The translations under genes and the position numbers were made by a program. Under the pieces are notes generated by a model. That model had not been told where the DNA came from and did not search any database. It was given only the letters and a program-made list of their open reading frames with translations. From Oopsacas minuta (Eukaryota; Porifera; Hexactinellida; Lyssacinosida; Leucopsacidae): 64,000 bases of DNA. The stretch is from the NCBI GenBank assembly GCA_024704765.1, contig JAKMXF010000222.1:1554400-1618399 (forward strand), given 5' to 3'. Shown here piece after piece: positions 1 through 13,861 of the stretch (its first letter is position 1; each line of letters begins with the position of its first letter).

Positions 1-3000
1 ATGATGCACAAAATGAGTTAAAGTTGAGTGAGATTGTTGAACGGTTTGGAGACGAACGGCTGCGTATAACAGAGGATGAAGAAGAGCCTGAAGTACCATT
101 TACAAGAAAGTACGTTAATAATACAAATACAATAGCATTTAATTATCAAACGACATACAATATACCAGCGGCTCTCAACTTCAGGTAAATTATTATTATT
201 AGGGAAGTAGCGAATTTTTTGGTAGCTAATAATAGCCAAAATTAAACATAGTTTACCAAATACACAGATAGACAGGTACTGGCTATAACATTGAAGGGCC
301 GCTTTATAATCCTTATTTTAGAAAATTAGCCAAATGTATAGGGTAATGGTAATTCATAAAACGGAGGGAGACAGTTATGTACATATAGATTTGTGTACAG
401 ATACTTCGGCCTTAGTCAATATCACAGGTATATTAATTGTACGCAAACGTCATCCACTGTAGTAGACAAAGGCATTTCCCGCTCAAAATCACTTCAGAGA
501 TAATGATATTTAATAGTTGAGAACCACTGCATTGTACAAATACGTGGATTTGATCTTTTCCGGATATATTTAAGAATCATACAGGAACTAGTTGAACCTA
601 TGGAGCAAAATATAATATAGTCACTGGCTTTCGCTTTCACCATTACTTTTAGTTGAAAATTTACATTGATAAACTAGGTCATGAATGAACTTTGCTACAT
701 TCAGCCGCCTTCCCTAAATGAAAAGGAGCTGAGTTGCTTAATAATGCCTGGTTTGCTTGGATGTTGAATTCCTCACTTCTCCATAGAGATTTTGTTGTGT
801 TCTGGATGTTAGCATGTACTGGCGTTGCACTGGGCGGTGTGTTCTTTGGTATTCTGTTCCGTACACATTTGGCGCAGATAGAGATGACCTTACATGCTGA
901 TACAAGTTGTGGGTATAGGTTTATCTGCTGGCTTTGGGGTGTTTTGTTTGGGGCGAGCTTATAGAAGGGAGATCGCTTCTCGGGATGGTTTGTGAGAGGC
1001 ATCTTTTTAATTCCTGGTGGTTTGGATATCCTTGGGATAATTATGATATTGAAAGTTTCAAGGAAGAGTTCCCGAATGTAATAAGTTGTTTCATGTACAG
1101 TGTTTGTGATTGTAAGTCTGGACTTTTGCCACATATTGTATTCATAAGGTATTGCCAGTTCTAATTGTTCAAATGTTGCAGCTGCAAGTAATTTCATGTA
1201 AAAGGTTTTGATAGATTACGTAAGGGAATCAATGGCTTGGGCTATTGCTAGCTTTTGTGGAAATGTTAGTTTGTTTGGTGTTAGATGTTCCAAGAACAAG
1301 TTCAAAATTTGGTACAGTAGGCGGGAGTGTCTAGGTTCTCTAGGCAATGTCCCTTCCTGATGGTAGATTATGTTAGACTTGGATACTCATCGAATAATCT
1401 GGATTAGCTTGGTGGTCTGGTGGTAGGTGAGCCCGTTTTCAAGCGTAGTTACTCGTTGTAGGGTCTGGAGGCGTTTGTAAGTGACCTCTGTGTTTTACTA
1501 ACTGATGGGTCCTCCGGCGGTCGGTTGTAGAGGCTTCGCCTTACATACCGATGGCCTTTGGCGAGTGCGTTATATGCGAGTTGAAGGGGCAGTCATATCT
1601 ATTTGCACTACTAGAAGACCAGTATTTTTAGCGATAATAAAGAAGTTTTATAGTGCAGGAAATGATTAAAAACAAGAATACTCTTTCAGTGTACTCCTTT
1701 TCTTATATTTGATATACTTAAAATAGAATATCACTATTTCAAAATAGCATACCATATATCCTACCTTAACAACGGACAAATAGACAGACAAACTATAATT
1801 GTGATTTAATAATATAGTTTCATATTAATTTATTTATGGTTCCTTCTATTTATTGGAGGGGGAGAGTTTTGATAAATTTAATCTGCTAGGGATTTTGTAA
1901 TATGAAATATTTCGCTAAATTTGCAATATTAGTTAACTGGTTGCATAAATTCATTCTGCATTAATTAAATTTCGTATGGATTGGTCATTTCCGTTGAATT
2001 ATTTCCAATGAGAATATACTTTCATATTCATTTACTCATTTAGTGTCCATACTCTATACCAAATGCTGATTTCAAGAGTTAGTTTGATCCATTAACCTAC
2101 TTTAGAGGGAAACTTGCTTGAGGGAAAGATAAATTATCAGTGGATACTTTCAAGAATTTTGCGTTCTCTTTCCTTCTCTCTCTCCCTCCTAAAGTAGAAT
2201 TAAATCATAGGTAAGTTATCCATGCTACAATGAATTTACAATATTTATTTCTTATTTTATGAAATAATTTCTTATATGAAATAATTTCTTATAAATAGAC
2301 TAAGCAATCGTCTCTCTCAAATTATGTCTCAAAAGGCTAGAAATGCGGCTGAGAAAATCTCAATGCAAGAGACAATGAAGAAAATGAGTGGAAACAAACT
2401 ATATGGAGCTTTTATGTCTGTGTATGATCAGCCGCATAATAGATATTATATTTGTGAAGGAAATCTACGCATTAAGGATGTTCAAGTATATCTCTTTTTA
2501 TTTCGCGATACTCTCCTTATTGCGCAGGTATACTATATTATTAAAACTCAATTATTGTGTGTTTAGGCCACCTTTTTCAGACAATCTTGTTGAATATTCA
2601 TGAATTTATTATATTTAGTTAACAACTCCTAAATTGAAGCTGATGTACAGAATTAATCTCACTCAATCCTGGATTACTGATATGCATGTTGGAGAGGAGA
2701 TGGTTGATGGTTTTAGAATCGGATCACCTGATGGTGTGTATACTTGTGTTGTGCAACACAAGGAGATGAAACGAGTTAAAGAGGTAAGGATAGGCCTAAC
2801 TTTTATTATTCCACTGTTTTATCTTGATCACGGTGAGTTAATTGGAAATTACACTTACATTTGAATTTATAGCTTTTAACATTATTTCGATCGCTTATCA
2901 ATGGAAACTCACACCGCCAAGTATTGTCCGCTTTATAACCAGTTTGTATAATTTAACTTTACATCCATAATTGACTTAGATTTTATAAACTTAAATTGCC

Positions 3001-4705
3001 ATAAACATAATACAATTCACTTTTTAGTTGAAAGACCACTGGATGAAGACCATCAGTTCTTGCATTGCGGATCAGAAAAAGAAGCTAGAACGTGTCCTCT
3101 CGGTATACACAGTTCCAACCAATTTGATGTTTACAGTAGAAGCTACATCTCGAATGGTTTATATAAGAAATTCTAAATACGAACTCAATCTTGAGGAAGG
3201 TGATAAGATTCAAATATTCTGCATATTTGACAGAAAGTTCTCTCAGTATAGACCCGGATTACATATAGGAGAGAGGTAGATTTTGTTAAGCTGATTCCCA
3301 TTCTCTAAATAATAATCCTAATTACATTCCTATAGGCTATGCAGGCAATCCGGTATGGTTGCTCTACAAAGCTGCTAATAACTCCTAGCTATTTGTTCAC
3401 ACGCGCTTAGTAGCTATTGTTATCGTTATAGTTATATAATCAGCAGACATGAAGTATAGATTAATACACCATCATGTGGTCAGCCTTGCTTTAAAGTTTT
3501 TTTAAGTTAAATATATTTTACGTGTTCATCACCTGAAGGCTGATAAATAATGAAAATTGTCTTAAATTCATTATATAAAAATGCTAAGTAAATTCCAATA
3601 TAAATTTATACGAGCGCGCTTGAAAACGCGAAATTCGGATTCAGCGTCTTGATTACACTATATGTCTGTTGAGAGCCAGTCTCTACGGTTATTTTGAGAT
3701 ATAAATTTTGTCAAGTTTTATTGAATTCTGTTTACTTTCTTGTTTAATACGATAAATGCTGTTATGCCTTATCCCACGTCTCAAAATTGAGTTCGAAATC
3801 AATATAACATTCCATAATCATTTCCTTGACAACAGACAAACACACAAACTGACAAACAGATAACAATTGTAATTTAATAATATATATTTTTTGGTAAATT
3901 TATTATTTTAAATAAAGATATCAAGATCCGTCCATACAGTGGTATTATGGTATGATTGGCAACAAACAAGGCTGGTTCCCTAAAGGATGTGTCAGTATAC
4001 CAGGTAACGGGACTTATAATCAGAAAGATGTTAAGCAGATAAAATGGAATAACATCGTACAAATGAAGAAGAATCTGTCAAGCATCAGTGAACTGGGTTT
4101 CCTGGAAGTGGAAGATAAGACAATCGAGGTAACGTTATACTATAACTTGATTTATCACGGTGTCAAATAAGTCTTACGAACTAGGCAATATTTGTACAAG
4201 TATTGAAGAAATTACTGGGCAGTGAAGGTGTTGGTCCTGAACACATCATACATATAATTATACAATTGAGAAATTTGGGGAGGGCAAGGTACAATATTAG
4301 AGGGCAATGCTCGCTAGATCCGCCTCTGCTCAATATCTCAACTTTATATTATAATAGGCCACCCGCAATTTCTCAAAGCTTAATGAACACCCCCTGCCCC
4401 TATACCCTAGAAATATGATATTATTGGATTTTACTTCAATTATGTATTTTTAGGTAAAACACGAGAATCGTATAAAAAAGCTTACCTTGCCAGCAAGTTG
4501 TACTATTACTGATGTTATAGACTTGTATTTTGCGAATGAAAATGTTCCCAACAGATTATCTCACTGGAGTATTGTGGAAGTCTCGAAAGATGGAACTTAT
4601 AAAAGGAAACTTAACAAAGAAGAGGATCCTTCAAGTATTGTAAATTTCTGGGGTCAAGGGAAAGAGGAAATGCAATTCTTCCTTGAAGAAACGATAAATC
4701 ACTGA
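1..4705 (+). CDS. RhoGEF-like protein, C-terminal part (PH, SH3-like, RA-like), 5' end outside window
   Basis: Six exons join in phase: 1-109, 2299-2527, 2619-2783, 3028-3275, 3918-4128 and 4454-4705 (TGA), all with GT-AG introns. Exons 2-4 encode a PH domain of the type that follows DH domains in Rho guanine exchange factors: strand CEGNLRIKDV, then LFLFRDTLLIAQ, and a closing helix with DHWMKTISSCI. Exons 4-5 look like an SH3 domain (ELNLEEGDKIQIF, later GMIGNKQGWFPKGCVSIP). The last exon resembles a Ras-association fold (KLTLPASCTITDVIDLYF, then WSIVEVSKDGTYKRKL). Exon 1 is acidic and joins exon 2 in the correct phase, but is not recognisable alone. No DH domain lies in the window, so it should be upstream if this is a GEF. 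The likely role is membrane-linked small-GTPase signalling. Alternative: a PH-SH3-RA adaptor. The PH call is firm; SH3 and RA are less so. Confidence 0.72.
110..2298 (+). other. large first visible intron with an unexplained GC-richer block
   Basis: This is the 2.2-kb intron between the first two visible exons of the PH/SH3/RA gene; the other introns of that gene are about 90-640 bp. Positions about 670-1580 are GC-richer than their surroundings and stay open on both strands over several hundred bases (for example 679-1197 minus), but the translations are low-complexity and match no family I know. Positions about 1700-1830 contain a copy of the dispersed repeat whose end reads AACGGACAAATAGACAGACA followed by an AT-rich tail. 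I see no further exon. Confidence 0.4.
3612..3905 (+). repeat. dispersed repeat copy (about 140-bp unit family)
   Basis: This copy begins near GAAATTCGGATTCAGCG and ends with TTGACAACAGACAAACACAC followed by an AATTGTAATTTAATAATATA tail. The same modules recur at about 1700-1830, 16535-17217, 32080-32350 and 54120-54190 in this orientation, and reversed at about 11800-11940 and 30636-30910. It sits in an intron of the PH/SH3/RA gene. No protein is encoded. The element class is unknown. Confidence 0.6.
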
Positions 4706-5703
4706 CTTTTTTATTACCAGAATTTTGCAAATGTAAATATTGTGCATGAATTTTTATATTAGCGTTAGCATTGTAGTATATTTCAATTGTATAAATGATA
4801 TTCATTTGTTACTAAAGACTACTGTTCCAATTAGCGAGGGTATAATTAATAGCTCACAACCAGGTGTGTATGGGGGGTGGGAACGCGAAGGCGCTTCTTT
4901 ATGGAAATATTTGGATTATTTAACTATATTTTTCAGTTTAGAATATATTATTGAATTATCCTATTTTGTGTAAATGTCATTTTCATGTTGGAATGATTAT
5001 TATCCTTCGATTTTCAACTAACAAGTACTAAATATGGTGGCATCCACGTTTTGTACTCTGAATCTTCCACAATTAATGAAATATCTTGTATCTCAAAGGA
5101 TGTAGATGTTTGGGAAACTAGGACAAAAAAGGCGCCGGCTATGCTACAAATTAGTGGAGGGGGCAGTGCTTCGGAACGTTCCCTTACTTTTATACTTAGG
5201 AATACACCCCTGCTCATAACTCAGTGAAGTAGCCAGGATTATTAGGTTTGGGTCAATGAAATTTCCATAAAAGTAGTTACATCATCCAACCAGCAATTGA
5301 GATGCTTGGTTATGCTTAGGGCTGAAACGAATATTAGAATATTCTCCGCGGTATATCCGTTTATCCCTATTTATACTATTATATAATTTCGAAAAATCTA
5401 ATGAAGTTTTATGTACGTATACCGGAATATCATCTAGGGTAATTATTTTAAGATAATAGTATCATACAATTGCTGTGAACTTAGATACAAGATAAAAGAA
5501 ATTCGAATTCTTAGTATATAACGTCCAGTGGGGGCGAGGAAGCTTATTTGTTATTTAAATTTTCCTTCCTGCTTCTCTGTACCGCTGTCTCACATATTAT
5601 GAAATTGTTGTTAAATCGTGTACTCCATATTCATGTGTTCTTTTCAATAAATTCATAAAATACTATATTATACAATTTCAAGTCTAATACATAATGTCTT
5701 TTT

Positions 5704-5821
5704 AGCAAGGTTGCAAGCTAATAATATTCGGTTGAGCAAACAGAATCTTATGAGTAGTATTCGTATCAGTAATCGGTAAGGTGCTATTCATGAATACTGA
5801 TAGCCGTTTCGAGCGGTTTGA
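5704..5821 (+). repeat. dispersed repeat, copy 1 of 2
   Basis: It starts AGCAAGGTTGCAA and ends with a module containing GCTATTCATGAATACTGATA and a GAGCGGTT end. A second, longer copy with the same start and end modules lies at 8781-8943. This is non-coding and its class is unknown. Confidence 0.55.
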
Positions 5822-6599
5822 ACCTTGATTTTAGTTATTGCATTGTTGAACTTATATTTTAATTGTGAAACTCAACAAATCAAACAATTCTATCAATACT
5901 CGTGTCTTGAAAACCCCAAGAAAGTTCAATTTGCAATTACGTGAGGAGAGGTTTAGTTTATTCAAATTTGAATAATTTTTCTGACCAGCACCTAGGTTGC
6001 CATTGCTACATACAAATACCCAGCAATTGATTCATGAATCACGTGATAAATAGGTTGCTGGTTAGAAACCCCCTACTGTGAATTAATTCAATCGAAATAG
6101 TTCTTGAGGTTCATATAATTGAGTTCGTATTCTCTTATTTCTCTATTCAGTTGCACAATATATTCCCATTAATTATATGGAATATTTGGAGTTAGCGCTA
6201 ATTTAGAGTCCTCCTCCTTCTCCTATAGTCTAAAAGCACGACTTAAATCTTGCAGGTGTGCACTGATAACATCCATTTATTCTAATAACATCCTACTACA
6301 TCTAATTAGAACCTAAGTTACATATATTATAAGTAATTAAAATATTAACGGCGGCTAATCTAATTCAGACATCCACGTTCTATGCGATTGATGCGTTCCT
6401 TAAAGACACTGCAAAACGAAAACGCATAATATAAACAGTAATTCTCATAGAACATTAAAACCCTGATTAAATGAGCGTTCGGAAATATTCCTATCTAATA
6501 AGTATTTATAAGTATTCTGGTGAAGAAATGTAGGAATAATAACTAAACTGTCCAAGTGTAACATAGACTACTATTATTGTAAAATATACTTATCCCTTT

Positions 6600-7036
6600 G
6601 CGGATACCGACAATTCGCACCTAATTTGATTGGTCAATTTGTTATAATATTAGTTAATTAATTTAATCTAATTACACGTTAATAATCAATTTTCTAATAA
6701 TTATTTCTGCACACAGAAAGTCTTAATAGGATAGATATTCTAATTTTAGATGACATGAATCCATGAATTCATTTAATGATATGAATTCCAAAGATTGCTA
6801 TAGTTAGTATTAAGTAAACACACACGAAGTAAATAATCTTAGGGCTATACTTGGTAAAGAGGAATGTAGTAAACAGGATGTGATCACCTATGATATTTGC
6901 AATCCTCGGACATAAATAGAAAATGATCTTGTTCAAACTCAGATTCTTTTTTCATTACCAATCAATACAATGCTAAAAATCATATTCGGAATCAATCGAC
7001 CAATTAAATTAGGTGCGAATTGTCGGTATTCCGTAT
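6600..7036. mobile_element. MITE-like element with about 35-bp inverted termini
   Basis: The left end has GGATACCGACAATTCGCACC (6602-6621) and continues CTAATTTGATTGG. The right end (about 7001-7036) is its reverse complement apart from a few mismatches. No open frame lies between. The exact ends and target duplication are not resolved, so the superfamily is unassigned. Confidence 0.6.
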
Positions 7037-7784
7037 AAATTGTGTAATCTTTCTTCCATTATCGCAATCAAGATAAATACAAGACCTTCGAACTTGTATT
7101 CATCTTGGTTGTGAAGTAAATGAACAAATTCAAACATCCAGCAGCATCAATTTGGATAAAATTTAGAAAGGAAACCTATACATATATAACCTTATAAGCA
7201 TACAGATACGAACTACAGCTGGGGTGGAAACAGTTTTTCATCACTTAATTAAAGATAGATAATTAGTTCTATTGGAGTATTCTGACATGTACAGATGTAT
7301 AATAAGAGTATTTTATAATGGATTGTTAGTTGCGTCAAAAATGACCTCAGAAGTGTGAATTACTTAGTTATGTCGATAGTAATATTCGTGCTGGCTAATG
7401 GGAAGAGCTAATTATTATTATTACGCTAGAAAAAATGAAGCTCTGACAATAGCCATCTGTGTTTTAAAACTGAGACATACCAGACAGTTTTCTTGAAAAT
7501 AATGATCATAACCAATAGTATAGAATTTCTTGTGAGCGTGTAACACATGATTATAATTCCTCCCCTCCCTACACCTGGTAAGATAATATCATTCAGCTCA
7601 TACATCCTTAAATATCAAAAATAATCTTGAGAAGTATATATAAAAGGAAATCAACTCGGCTACAAGCCAAATTAAGCTACTACAGTAGGAAATTGTAACT
7701 ATATTAATATTAGGTGAGTTACTCTAACAGTCTCAATTCTAGTAAGGCTTAACCTACGAATTAGATACTGAATAATTACATTTT

Positions 7785-10700
7785 CTATTTTGCAGGAGGA
7801 ACAGTTGAGTATAGGACCACTCCATCAACAGGGGGAGACTTGTGCGTCTTCTTGTGAGAGCGGAGGCCTGCCGATTGAGTGAAAGACCTGTGACATACAT
7901 CGCACTTGAAAGGCTTTTCACCAGTATGCAGTCGGATATGTGATCTAAGTGTGGACATTTGGCAAAAGGACCTTTGGCAAAACGTGCACGTGTAAGGCTT
8001 CTCACCAGTGTGTATTCTCGCGTGTGCCCGAAGGCTCCCACTCGAAATGAAAGTCTTTGTACAACGGATACACTTCCAGACTTTCTGTTTGGGCCCGTCC
8101 TCGCTTGGCATGAAGAGACCATGTAAGAGAGATTGTGGCCTCCCTTTGAGGACGGGCAGTGATCCGTTGCATAATGATAGAGTGGGGGTCTCATATTCGG
8201 ACCCTACCTCAAGGTTTACTTCATCTACAAACAAAATAAATCAATAAAGGGTTTTTGTCAAACTCCACAGATCGCATATCCGACTCACTTGCCTCAACAA
8301 CAACGGACAAGCATCACCTAACTCATCTACTTACCACACACCTTACATCAACCAACTAATTTTACAATAATCATACTTTGCTTCTTACTTTTTTCATATT
8401 TATCAGCTTAAATAAAATATATTTTTACACTAATTGGATAAATAGTGATAATGTGGGCACATATTTTCGGTAAATGATGACTACGTTATTATAGGAAATT
8501 AACGCGAATTGGAGCTAGGCATTTTTGAATGCGTGAATTTACGCGATTGACGGGAATGACATTTTTGAATACACGAATCTTCGAAAAACTTTCAATTCAA
8601 TATGCTATATCTCTATTTAGTTTCACCGAAAGTTTAAAATATTTCCATAAATTTAAGATGGATTTGTGGTGTATAATTATTTATGTAACTAGTTATGACA
8701 GCCAGTATATACGTATAACTCTGTGAATTAATTTTCCTGGAAAATTAATGTCATTGGTGCGAATTTTCGCGCATCTAAACAAAGCAAGGTTGCAACCCAA
8801 AAATACTTCGTGAATAGTTCAATAATTTTCGGTTACCAACCGAGTATTCGGTACACGGTTGGTCATAACCGAAGAAAATATAATTAGTATTCGGTAAAGT
8901 TGCTATTCATGAATACTGATATTATTCGGTTTGAGCGGTTGAAAGAAATGTATTTTTTGCTCGTTGAAATAAGAATTTGGCCTACCATCGAATAAAACGG
9001 AAAAATTTAATTGGAGAGTCAAATACATAAACGCTGTATTTGTTGTCATAGAACGTACTGTCTTCGACTGAGTACACGGATGGTATTCCAAATTTCAATT
9101 CATAAAAATCGCTGAACCAGACCAGCAGTTCTTCATTGCTCTTTATGTCTCTCACTGCTCGGAAATATATCTTTCCATCAACCGGAACAACTTCCAGATT
9201 TTGTTCCCTTTTGTTCCGAGCATATCTTACGAACTGCATCCAGTTCTCATAGCTAGGCGATCCAACTAGGAGGCAAGACAGTTTATCTGGTTGACCATTT
9301 TCGTCTACATCATATATCTAGAGTTTTATGTAAATTAACAACTAAATATGTCACATTGCAACAGAGACATTGAAATCCGCATGCAACTTGAATTGATATA
9401 TCGTGTAAATAGCAGTCTGTTAATTTAAAACATTCAAAACTAATACTGTTGCCACCCTGGGAGAGGCAACTACCCCCCTCAGCTCCGGCCTCCCTTCCTA
9501 CGCTCGTGAAAGGAAACACTTAATTTACTAGACGGGAATACTCATTTATCAACAATTATACCAGTGATAAATTGGTTAGTGGTACTTTGCCCATGGCCTA
9601 TTTTCAGCGGGCGTGTTTGCAATAAATGTATTTATTTACCTCCTATTTTAGACCAGTCATTTACCGGATTAGTTAATAATACTTCCTTAATTTATTGAAA
9701 AACACTTTTATCGATCAACAAAAAGAAACATTACACGCAAACGATGTGTACGCAATTGTGAAAGACCATAAAATTTGTTGAATAATGCATTCCATTGAGT
9801 TGGTTAAACGTTATTAAGTATACTTGCATTATTTGTCTTAACTAACAGAATTGATAGAACATTAAAATCAAAAGTACAAACACCTCAATGTGAATATCTT
9901 GAATAAATTATAATGGAACAACGCACTTCGCTTGCTTGCTCGCTTTACGATGTGTGCATTTTTTGAATTACGTAATAAATTTATGCGGCTGTTGAATGGT
10001 AATTACGCGTACACTAGATGTTAGAGAATACTATATTTTGGGTAGTTCAGTTTCATGTCTTTTGGTGTCAATTAAGCTGGTTAACAGCTAGCCAATCTGA
10101 AGCTCCTGATAATGCACTATTTCTCTCAAGTGTTAGATTGACTCCCAAAAATCGGTTTTGGAGAAACAAATTGACCCAAAGAAAGTTGATATGAAATTAT
10201 TTTTAGAATATTTGCACTTCGAATACGTCAGTAATATGTCTAAATTAAAATTGGCCAAAAAGGTGTAAAAATTATTTTTGGGGATTTTGGTAAACTCATA
10301 ATTAAAATACGCAAAGTAGCCCATCTGCAACAAATTTCAAGATTATCGACGAAATATGCATCAAAATAAATTATTAAGGTAGATTATCTTCTTGAATCTC
10401 ATTAAGAAATGTGGCATAAAGCATAATGCTATATAATTGTGAAACGTATCCTAACACGGTATGTATAGAAACATTTCGGTGCCAGAGCATGACGTTCCTT
10501 ACTGGATAATGTTGGCAAGCGAAGTTATAGAGCCCTAGGCAAATGGCATGATACTAATGAATTTTTGATTTCGGAAATCAAAAAAGTGGGAGCAAGGAGG
10601 GTAATGAAATACTAAGGGGTGGGAGCACTGGGGCGATTACGCCTCCCCGCCCCCATAGAAACGCAAATTGTACCCCTGATTGATTTGGAATTTCAATACG

Positions 10701-11112
10701 TATATATTGTCTGAAGAGTTTCCAATTACGTATATAAGTTTTCCATATAAAAAAGGTAAATAAAGTACATACATCCTAATTTTTCAGTGTGAATTATCGT
10801 CACTTTAATTTATCCGAACCAGGCCAAAATCCCTTAACAAAATCGGTTTAATAAGATAGATCCGTTTTAAGTATATTTGTCTAACCTCCCAATAATCCCC
10901 TTTGTCTGCTCCTATATCACAGACGCTGTAGTCTTGTCCGATGTATGGTCCGATCTTACTCCCCTGCAGAATATCTCCCTTGCAGAATAGACCAATACTA
11001 TTTAGTTGAGCGCTTGACTGTCTACACTCAATCAAGTCCTGTTGACAGTTCTGCAGCTCTTTCGAGATTAGCTCTTGATACTCGAGCATTGTATTGTCTG
11101 TTGGAATCACGA
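7785..11112 (-). CDS. PRDM-like PR/SET domain and C2H2 zinc-finger protein, 5' exons not found
   Basis: Three exons join in phase on the minus strand: 10886-11112, 9059-9317 and 7785-8224 (stop TAG). Exons 1-2 encode a PR/SET domain: GLFCKGDILQGSKIGPYIG, then a DYWE boundary, NWMQFVRYARNKREQNLEV and ELLVWFSDFYELKFGIP. Exon 3 encodes three tandem C2H2 fingers with HTGEKP linkers (CIRCTKTF, CTFCQRSF, CDVCHRSF). PR domain plus fingers defines the PRDM family of chromatin-associated transcription factors. The NWM and REQNL motifs recall PRDM1 and PRDM14, but orthology cannot be fixed here. The first visible exon starts with two bases of a split codon after a TTAG acceptor, so upstream exons must exist; I could not find them. 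Introns are 834 and 1568 bp. The family call is firm. Confidence 0.87.
8781..8943 (+). repeat. dispersed repeat, copy 2 of 2
   Basis: It lies in the last intron of the PRDM-like gene. It shares the AGCAAGGTTGCAA start and the GCTATTCATGAATACTGATA module with the copy at 5704-5821, with an extra internal segment containing short inverted GGTT/AACC motifs. Confidence 0.5.
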
Positions 11113-13853
11113 CTAATGAGAAATAATTATTAAAATAATAAAAATCTTACAAACACAATGAACTCTGGTTATAATGAAATGCGGTACCCCCCCCGGGGTT
11201 TCATTCCTTATACGCGGTATTTGTTGTAAGCAGAGTAAAATTGATTACTTTCAAGCTTTGATGGTATAGAATTACTTCATTACAACGGGAGATTCGTTAT
11301 ATCCGAATGGGTTATACCTAGAGTTTACTGTAATTCGTATCCCCCGTGAGAGAGAAATTTGCGTTAAATTTAGTTAATTGGAACTACTATCCTATTGTAA
11401 AATTGGGTTTATAGTTTTCTTTACGCTAGCATCAGTCAATGAGGCTTCAGTAAAGTGGCTTCCTCAACTTTTATAAAATTGCTACATAATTGTTATGTAT
11501 TTGAGGTAAATAATATTGTAAACTTTGAATACAATCAGTAGCTGTATGCAGTCAGTTCATTGTGAACTCCTATGAATTATCGGGGTGCTGATTAATATAT
11601 TTCATTACATTTGTATTAATTGTGTTTGCTTATTAAGTCTCTTAATTATGAACAAGATTTTTCGTCCATAATTAGCTGTAGGATGCATCTAACCTTCATT
11701 CAATACATACGACTGATGTGTATGTTGCATTTGTTGTTAGTAATAATAATATTGGGTAATCCCACAAATATTACACATTTATATTAATAATTCTGAATTG
11801 TTTGTTTGTCTGTTCGTTGTTAAAGATGTATGGAATGTTGTATTAAATTCGAATTTATCTATCCGAGATTTCGCATAACTTTGTATTTATCGTGTTTATC
11901 AAGAAAGTAAAGAGAATTCAATAAAATTGACTGAATGTATCGAATAATGCTGAATATGATTTTCAAATTTTGAATTATTCATATGTGAATATATTATTGA
12001 TTTGAATGAATATAAATTAAACAAATTACGCAAAACTCAAAATTACATACATAAACATGCTTTTTGATGTTCTTTAATTACATACATGTATTATCAATCT
12101 ATACTAGAATTTCTTCTAGATTAGTTTATTATTAGAATATTAGGATAAAAATATAATCAGTGCGTTATAACCACATGGAATTTAGCGAACTCATATTTTA
12201 ATAATTTTAAAATATATCAGTTCAAAAGGTCAATGCTCGGCGACTAGAGTATAGTATAGTCGGCACAGTAAAAACGAATTTTTTCCGTTTAGTACTTGAC
12301 TTCCCCCCCCAAAGAGTACTCCGGGTAACAGATAATCCTAGCTGACCAGTAACAACTGAGGAGTAGAGTAAATTAGTTCAATACAAACATCGTTATTTAC
12401 CAAGCACCAACACTATTAAAATACCTTAAAAATTCTAGCAATTATGTTTCAACAAGTTATTTAATATTTATCTCTCATTATTTCCCTCACTCAAATATAA
12501 GCAGGTCTAAAAGGGACTGCATTTTACAGTCAATGTGAAACAGTAAAATTTGATTTCGGTTTTTTTTTTTTTGATAATTCTTTACCCACTTCCATGCTAA
12601 TAACTCCATGGAAAATACTCTCATCATTCCATTACGATGAACCTAGACATTCCATAAGAAGGTTCATCGTTTTACTTAGAAGTAATGTTTACAAATTAGA
12701 TATCTTAAGTTCACATTTCAAACAAAGTTTTATGTGAATACGTATCTACAGTGAAAAATAAAATGCAATTTACTACTATATTAACCTTTTTTTCATCTTC
12801 AAAGGGCGATCATTCGCCAAAAATTAACATAATCATTCTCTATTCATGCGGTTGCGATATCCCCACATATACTAAACCTACAAGAACCATGGTGTTCAAT
12901 CAATAATTAATCTACAATCGACACTCGTAAGAAACGCTTATATGAAACTCCAGTTATACGTGTGTGCAAAAGTTCAATCCTTTGAACTCAGTATTAAGGG
13001 AATCATTCTGTAAGAGGAGTACCTGTATTTTTCGACAATTGCTTTGTGTTTGTTGTTAGAGAGCCAACTACATTTGCATCTAATCAGTTAATTTTGGTGG
13101 TAATTACTAATCCCCTATAGTATGTAAGTTGATCAATTATTTTCTGACCTCTATACATATATATCATGTTTATGTTTACTATTATTATTCAATCTGTTGG
13201 AATGTACGAAAACAAAGGAGAAACCACTAAAATATTATTGCTCAATTACACATATCCATTACATAGCCATGCATTAGTCTAAACAAACCCCGATACGTAA
13301 AACAATTACTAATTCGATGTATAATATTAAAAATAGCCACTATTAATTTTAACAATCATCATGCGAGTCAGTTTGACAGCGGTCAGAGTCGCTCCCTGCA
13401 TGAAATTAAAATAGGTATTATAAGATATATAGTTTGTTGGATGTTTTTAAATAATTGGCGTATTAAAGAAGTATTAAATAACTGTGAAGTAACTGTGATA
13501 TTATGTATCTTACCTTTTTCACTCAGGTGATTCCAAATATTTTAACATCTACATGATGCAACTCAAGATGGATTCAGAGCCAGCCCATAGAGATGTGGTA
13601 GAATGTTATTGTTACACATCATTTTGTATATTAACAAATTCCCAGACATTGAGTAATACTGATTTTACCAAATATTTTGTTTCATAATGAGCATGTATTT
13701 CAGATGCAGTACGTGCCCTTACTTTCTGATAACACTTACTCAATTATTTTACAGTTTGTTTTGGACCACTGTAGTTACAATTCCAAGAATATTTTGTAAG
13801 AGAGCATTATTAAATGTCTGGGAAATGGACTGCAATTTCTCAGGAATATTTAG
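11113..13853. other. gene-poor AT-rich DNA
   Basis: Upstream exons of the PRDM-like gene are expected on the minus strand here or further right, but none could be recognised. About 11800-11940 holds a reversed copy of the dispersed repeat (GTTTGTTTGTCTGTTCGTTGTT, rest diverged). There is a short poly-T tract near 12560. Nothing else is supported. Confidence 0.4.
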
Positions 13854-13861
13854 ATACAAAG

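Larger units (their letters stand above)
4706..7784. other. intergenic, repeats only
   Basis: This stretch separates the convergent ends of the PH/SH3/RA gene (+) and the PRDM-like gene (-). It contains a repeat at about 5704-5821 shared with 8781-8943 and a terminal-inverted-repeat element at 6600-7036. Short open frames (for example 5014-5217 minus) carry no recognisable domain. Confidence 0.5.

Noticed and set aside
679-1197. A 172-residue open frame on the minus strand as a gene
   Set aside because: The translation shows no domain, is compositionally odd, and overlaps equally long open frames on the plus strand inside an intron.
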